A program made the position numbers and the translations under genes. The notes under the pieces are model-generated. The model was not told the DNA's origin. It worked only from the letters and a program-made list of their open reading frames with translations, and made no database searches. Source: JACKNG01 sp040904625 (GTDB taxonomy: Bacteria; Pseudomonadota; Gammaproteobacteria; Ga0077536). Taken from it: a DNA stretch of 5,653 nt. The stretch covers positions 1-5,653 of the forward strand of contig JBBDTC010000166.1 in NCBI GenBank assembly GCA_040904625.1. Direction: 5' to 3'. Positions within the stretch are counted from its first letter, which is position 1; each line of letters begins with the position of its first letter. Shown here one piece after another: positions 1-5,653 of the stretch.

Positions 1-35
1 CCGAAGGGAGCCATTCCGCCAAAGCCCTCCCCGCA

Positions 36-104
36 GGAGACGCCTCTCCGCACTTAAGAAGTGCCATTGCTACAGGGATGTATTCACGGCGTGTCCCGCA
101 GCGG
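36..104. repeat. Possible dispersed extragenic repeat fragment
   Basis: This non-coding stretch lies beyond the stop of the HD-GYP gene. It contains two short hairpins: GGAGA (36-40) with TCTCC (45-49) around a 4-nt loop, and GCACTT (50-55) with AAGTGC (59-64) around a 3-nt loop. On the minus strand the following bases read CGGGACACGCCGTGAATACA and continue with TCCCTGTA. From memory, this phrase (gacacgccgtgaa.. catccctg) recurs between genes in several proteobacterial genomes, so I suspect a fragment of a dispersed repeat. That identification is recollection, not a search; only the hairpins are seen directly. A reading frame runs through it on the plus strand from position 61, but it continues antisense into the HD-GYP gene and has no recognisable product. 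Confidence 0.3.
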
Positions 105-114
105 ATTACCGGCG

Positions 115-137
115 CCCGGCCACACGCGGTGTCCGGG
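115..137 (-). terminator. GC-rich hairpin after the HD-GYP gene, possible terminator
   Basis: CCCGG (115-119) pairs with CCGGG (133-137), and ACAC (122-125) pairs with GTGT (129-132) around a GCG loop. This gives a 9-bp stem with a two-base bulge, starting 16 bases beyond the TAA of the minus-strand gene. The position fits a 3'-end or RNA-stabilising hairpin. No T tract follows on the minus strand, so it is not a canonical intrinsic terminator. Confidence 0.3.
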
Positions 138-153
138 AGTTCGGAACAGCAAT

Positions 154-1386
154 TTAGTCCTTGAGGCTGATCCAGATGCGATCGAAGACTTGGTGATTGT
201 CGGCGAACAGCTCGACCAGTTTGGGGTCGAAATGGCCTTTTGGATCGATGCGGTCATCGCCCTTGGTCATGATATCGACTGTCTTGCTGTGGCTGAACGC
301 GGGCTTGTAGGGCCGTTCCGAGCGGAGTGCATCGTAGATATCCGCTACCTGGACGATGCGTGCAGACAGGGGGATGGCCTCGCCGACGACCCCTTTGGGG
401 TAGCCGGTCCCATCCCATTTCTCATGGTGATAGAGCGCGATCTCGGCGCCCATGCTGAGCCGCGGTGAGGCGGACAGAATCTGGAAGCCGTACACGGTGT
501 GACGGTTCATCTCCTCGCGCTCGGCCTGATCCAACGCGCCTTTCTTCTTGAGCACCGCGGCATCGACGCTCATCTTGCCGACATCGTGGAGCTGTGCGCT
601 GTAGCGGATCTCATCGCACCAGGTATCCGGCAGATCGAGCATCTTGGCGATGGCGTAGCTGTATTCGTTGACCCGCAATATGTGATTGCCGGTTTCCTCG
701 TCATGGATTTCCGCGGCCTTGGCCAGCAGCGTCACGGAGACCTTGAAGGCCTGTTCGGTTTCCTCCTGCAACAACGCGATGCGTTCACGTTGTTCGCCCA
801 ACAGCCGATTACGTGCCGACAGCGTCTTGTTCTTGGCCCGGATTTGTTCGAGCATCTCGGCGCGTTCGATGGAGTGGCCGACGACCCGCGCGATGGGCGC
901 GACCAGCATCTCGACGTCCGGTGAAAACGGCACCGGCTTGGCTTTGCGCTTCTGGCGGCAGTTGATCAGCTGGACCACGCCGAGCACTTCATTCTGGAGA
1001 TTGCGCAGCGGGAAACAGAACATCGAATGCGTCGAATAGTTACGACGTTCGAATCGCGGATCGAAATGGTAAGGGCTGCGTTTCGGGATCCGATAGACAT
1101 CGTCGATCAACACCGTGCGCCCGGAATGAGCGACATAGCCGGCGATAGTGCCCGGACCGATGGGCACGATAAAGTCCGCGCGCTTGACCTTGACTGCATC
1201 GTTCTGGATGCTTGCCGGCTCGAGCCAGCGCCGCTTGCCGCGGCCTCGGGTGATGAAAATCGTGCCTGCTTCGGCGCCGGTCATGAGGCGGCTTTTCTGC
1301 AGGATCTTGTCCAGCAGCTGGCGCACCGTCTGGTTTTTCTGTCCTTCGACGAACTGGAGAAACTCGAGTACCTGATCCGAGCTCAC
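154..1386 (-). CDS. GAF domain/HD-GYP domain cyclic-di-GMP phosphodiesterase
   Basis: A 410-residue cytoplasmic signalling protein with no signal peptide or membrane segment. Residues about 20-175 form a GAF-type sensor domain (start LLDKILQKSRLMTGAEAGTI; core FCFPLRNLQNEVLGVVQLIN at 124-142). A charged, probably coiled-coil linker spans about 175-213, and an HD-GYP domain spans about 214-405. The HD-GYP motifs look complete: HDEETGNH (228-235), HDVGK (267-271), H296, HHE (320-322), DGTGYP (325-330) and the VADIYDAL helix (347-354). All expected metal ligands and the GYP triplet are present. By family knowledge it should hydrolyse cyclic di-GMP to pGpG or GMP, with the GAF domain tuning activity; the ligand cannot be read from sequence. 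The start is GTG, preceded by AAGGAG at 5-nt spacing. It is transcribed divergently from ileS and has no partner on its strand here. The domain call is secure; the catalytic activity is inferred from intact motifs. Confidence 0.95.
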   Translation of the reverse strand: MSSDQVLEFLQFVEGQKNQTVRQLLDKILQKSRLMTGAEAGTIFITRGRGKRRWLEPASIQNDAVKVKRADFIVPIGPGTIAGYVAHSGRTVLIDDVYRIPKRSPYHFDPRFERRNYSTHSMFCFPLRNLQNEVLGVVQLINCRQKRKAKPVPFSPDVEMLVAPIARVVGHSIERAEMLEQIRAKNKTLSARNRLLGEQRERIALLQEETEQAFKVSVTLLAKAAEIHDEETGNHILRVNEYSYAIAKMLDLPDTWCDEIRYSAQLHDVGKMSVDAAVLKKKGALDQAEREEMNRHTVYGFQILSASPRLSMGAEIALYHHEKWDGTGYPKGVVGEAIPLSARIVQVADIYDALRSERPYKPAFSHSKTVDIMTKGDDRIDPKGHFDPKLVELFADNHQVFDRIWISLKD

Positions 1387-1391
1387 GGCAA

Positions 1392-1397
1392 CTCCTT
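1392..1397 (-). promoter_or_regulatory. Shine-Dalgarno of the HD-GYP gene
   Basis: AAGGAG on the minus strand lies five bases before the GTG at 1386-1384. This strong match fixes the uncommon GTG start. Confidence 0.8.
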
Positions 1398-1443
1398 CAG
1401 AATCCGTTTGAACGGGTGGCGGACGGATAATCGGTCAACGCAA

Positions 1444-1452
1444 ACGATAGCA
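1444..1452 (-). promoter_or_regulatory. Candidate extended -10 promoter for the HD-GYP gene
   Basis: The minus strand reads TGCTATCGT, which matches the extended -10 form TGnTATnnT. It lies about 57 bases upstream of the GTG start, giving an expected leader of about 50 nt. I see no good -35 hexamer at 16-18 nt spacing, so if used it would rely on the extended -10 or an activator. Confidence 0.3.
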
Positions 1453-1463
1453 CATGGCGGTGC

Positions 1464-1480
1464 CTGCCGAGATGGGGCAG
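1464..1480. promoter_or_regulatory. Small inverted repeat in the divergent control region
   Basis: CTGCC (1464-1468) and GGCAG (1476-1480) are separated by 7 nt and lie between the two candidate promoters. It could be an operator half-site pair, but a 5-bp repeat in GC-rich DNA may well be chance. The rest of 1387-1626 shows no riboswitch, T-box or leader peptide that I can recognise. Confidence 0.15.
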
Positions 1481-1562
1481 CGCGTTGTCGACGCAAATTT
1501 TCTGCCCGGTATACGGCAGCCGGCACCACCTTCCACGCACCGCCCTGGCGCGCTGCTTCGGC

Positions 1563-1568
1563 TATAAT
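1563..1568 (+). promoter_or_regulatory. -10 box of the probable ileS-mlaC operon promoter
   Basis: A perfect TATAAT lies in the context GGCTATAATGCG. Transcription would start near 1575, giving a leader of about 52 nt before the ileS ATG. The -35 region at 16-18 nt spacing (about 1539-1546) is GC-rich and poor; TTCCAC at 1531-1536 is too distant. This is a sigma-70-type call resting on the -10 alone. Confidence 0.5.
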
Positions 1569-1626
1569 GCGCCGCCCGCCGTGGCTATTCTCACAACCGT
1601 TCAAGGACAATTCCTCCAGCCGTCTG

Positions 1627-4827
<3,201 letters not shown>

Positions 4828-4829
4828 AC

Positions 4830-4834
4830 AGGAG
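4830..4834 (+). promoter_or_regulatory. Shine-Dalgarno that sets the mlaC-like start
   Basis: AGGAG starts three bases after the ileS stop codon and ends 7 nt before the ATG at 4842. It favours this ATG over the in-frame TTG at 4824, which overlaps the ileS stop codon. Confidence 0.8.
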
Positions 4835-4841
4835 CGTAATC

Positions 4842-5495
4842 ATGCAAGGATCCGTCTCGCGGCACTGCCCGCAAACCAGTCATCCGCGGTGGTCCATCTG
4901 CAGCGCTATCGTCGCCCTCGTGTTGGCGTTGACGGTGACGCCGGTGATGGCCGCCTCGCCGACGGCGACCGTCGAGGAAGCGATCGGCCAGGTGCTGAAG
5001 ATCCTCAAAAACGAAAGCTTCGATCGCGAACAGCGCTGGCAGGAAATCGGGCGGATCATCGATGCCCGCTTCGATTTCCGCAGCATGTCGCAGAGCGTGC
5101 TGGCGACGAGCTGGCGTACCGCCACGACCGAGGAGAAGCGCCAGTTCGTCGACTTCTTCTCACAATACCTGGAAGATACTTACCGCACGAAAATCGAGTC
5201 CTATTCCGGTCAGTCCATCGAGTACGTCGGCGAGCAGATCCGCAACGATCGCGCAATCGTCGACACCGTCATCGTGACCGATACCACGCGAATTCCCGTG
5301 ACTTACCGTTTGAAGGACAACGACGGCGAGTGGTTCGCCTACGACGTCATCATCGAAGGTGTGAGCCTGGTCAACAATTATCGCAACACCTTCAACGCCA
5401 TCATCAGCGCGGAGGGCATGGACGGTCTGCTGATGGACCTCGAGGGCCGCATCGCCAACTACAAGGCCAAGCATGGCGGCCTGCCGCCGGAGTAA
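4842..5495 (+). CDS. MlaC/Ttg2D-family periplasmic phospholipid-binding protein
   Basis: A 217-residue protein of the MlaC (toluene tolerance Ttg2) family, close to the roughly 210 residues of E. coli MlaC. An N-terminal signal peptide has basic residues R7 and R16, a hydrophobic core at about 19-33 and a probable cleavage after VMA at 37, so the mature protein should be periplasmic. Family hallmarks are the helical FDFRSMSQSVLATSWRTATT block, EEKRQFVDFFSQYLEDTY, and WFAYDVIIEGVSLVNNYRN followed by the MDGLLMDLEGRI C-terminal helix. In the Mla system MlaC carries phospholipids between the outer-membrane MlaA complex and the inner-membrane MlaFEDB transporter. No mlaA, B, D, E or F lies in the window, so this may be an orphan paralogue, or a relative such as the hopanoid-associated HpnM; I therefore give no gene symbol. 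It follows ileS by 14 nt on the same strand, suggesting co-transcription and possible translational coupling. A palindromic element begins at the base after its TAA. Confidence 0.92.
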   Translation: MQGSVSRHCPQTSHPRWSICSAIVALVLALTVTPVMAASPTATVEEAIGQVLKILKNESFDREQRWQEIGRIIDARFDFRSMSQSVLATSWRTATTEEKRQFVDFFSQYLEDTYRTKIESYSGQSIEYVGEQIRNDRAIVDTVIVTDTTRIPVTYRLKDNDGEWFAYDVIIEGVSLVNNYRNTFNAIISAEGMDGLLMDLEGRIANYKAKHGGLPPE

Positions 5496-5653
5496 GGGCC
5501 CGCCGCAAAATAACTGGGCGATTTTGGGACGTTGAGGCGCCCGGCTGGCAAGGCGCGAGGAGGGCGAATAGTGGTTCTATTCAACTGACGAGCAACGCTG
5601 CCAGACGGGATGGATCGGCGTTCCAAATCGTTCGGTTATCTTGCGGCGGGCCC
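5496..5653. mobile_element. MITE-like palindromic element with 19-bp terminal inverted repeats
   Basis: The left end (5496-5514, GGGCCCGCCGCAAAATAAC) matches the reverse complement of the right end (5635-5653, GTTATCTTGCGGCGGGCCC) at 18 of 19 positions. The arms of 76 and 77 nt meet at a central hairpin, GAATAG (5566-5571), loop TGGTT, CTATTC (5577-5582). Between ends and centre, further stretches such as CGATTT and CTGGCA also match their partners, and several mismatches would be G-U pairs in RNA. The whole 158-nt stretch can therefore fold as one long imperfect hairpin. It has no open frame of useful length. Size, symmetry and precise ends suggest a miniature inverted-repeat element moved by a transposase encoded elsewhere, or a large extragenic palindrome. 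As RNA it would also cap the 3' end of the ileS-mlaC transcript, although no T tract is visible. Target-site duplication cannot be tested because the window stops at the right end. Confidence 0.75.

Noticed and set aside
61..924. Two plus-strand frames (61-468 and 499-924) opposite the HD-GYP gene
   Set aside because: Both are antisense to conserved HD-GYP motifs and show no family resemblance or good ribosome site.
1027..1626. A 200-codon in-frame extension upstream of the ileS ATG
   Set aside because: Much of it lies antisense to the well-supported HD-GYP gene, its translation has no synthetase similarity, and the typical IleRS N-terminus begins at 1627. The TATAAT promoter also lies inside it.
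1575..1626. T-box or leader-peptide attenuation of ileS
   Set aside because: The leader is only about 52 nt, too short for a T-box, and contains no run of isoleucine codons or terminator/antiterminator pair.

Overview
The window carries three protein genes on GC-rich DNA. A GAF/HD-GYP signalling gene lies on the minus strand. Divergent from it is a two-gene operon on the plus strand, encoding a long-form isoleucyl-tRNA synthetase followed by an MlaC/Ttg2D-family periplasmic lipid-transport protein. High GC, proteobacterial-style promoter and Shine-Dalgarno signals, and the MlaC and HD-GYP families point to a Gram-negative proteobacterium, most likely a gammaproteobacterium. No narrower placement is supportable from this sequence.

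Layout: 1-153 is non-coding 3' flank of the HD-GYP gene, with several small hairpins and a stretch that looks like a dispersed extragenic repeat. 154-1386 (-) is an apparently active c-di-GMP phosphodiesterase of GAF + HD-GYP type. 1387-1626 is the divergent control region, with a TATAAT -10 box for the plus-strand operon and a weaker extended -10 for the minus-strand gene. 1627-4827 (+) is ileS. After a 14-nt gap containing AGGAG, 4842-5495 (+) is an mlaC-like gene. 5496-5653 is a near-symmetrical palindromic element with 19-bp terminal inverted repeats, beginning directly after the mlaC-like stop codon and reaching the window edge.

The most striking point is in ileS. At 1066 residues and with no C-terminal cysteines, it is the eukaryote-like IleRS2 form, the class that includes mupirocin-resistant enzymes. 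Its class I signature motif reads G-I-H-H at residues 57-60 instead of H-I-G-H, so the first and third positions are exchanged. Published work as I recall it links this GXHH exchange in IleRS2 enzymes to extreme mupirocin resistance. The gene is also not flanked by ribF and lspA, the usual gammaproteobacterial ileS neighbours, so it may be a second, resistance-type copy, though the rest of the genome is not visible.

The three genes do not form an obvious pathway. The synthetase and the lipid-transport protein are probably co-transcribed and the HD-GYP gene is transcribed separately. I saw no CRISPR array, tRNA, rRNA or transposase gene.
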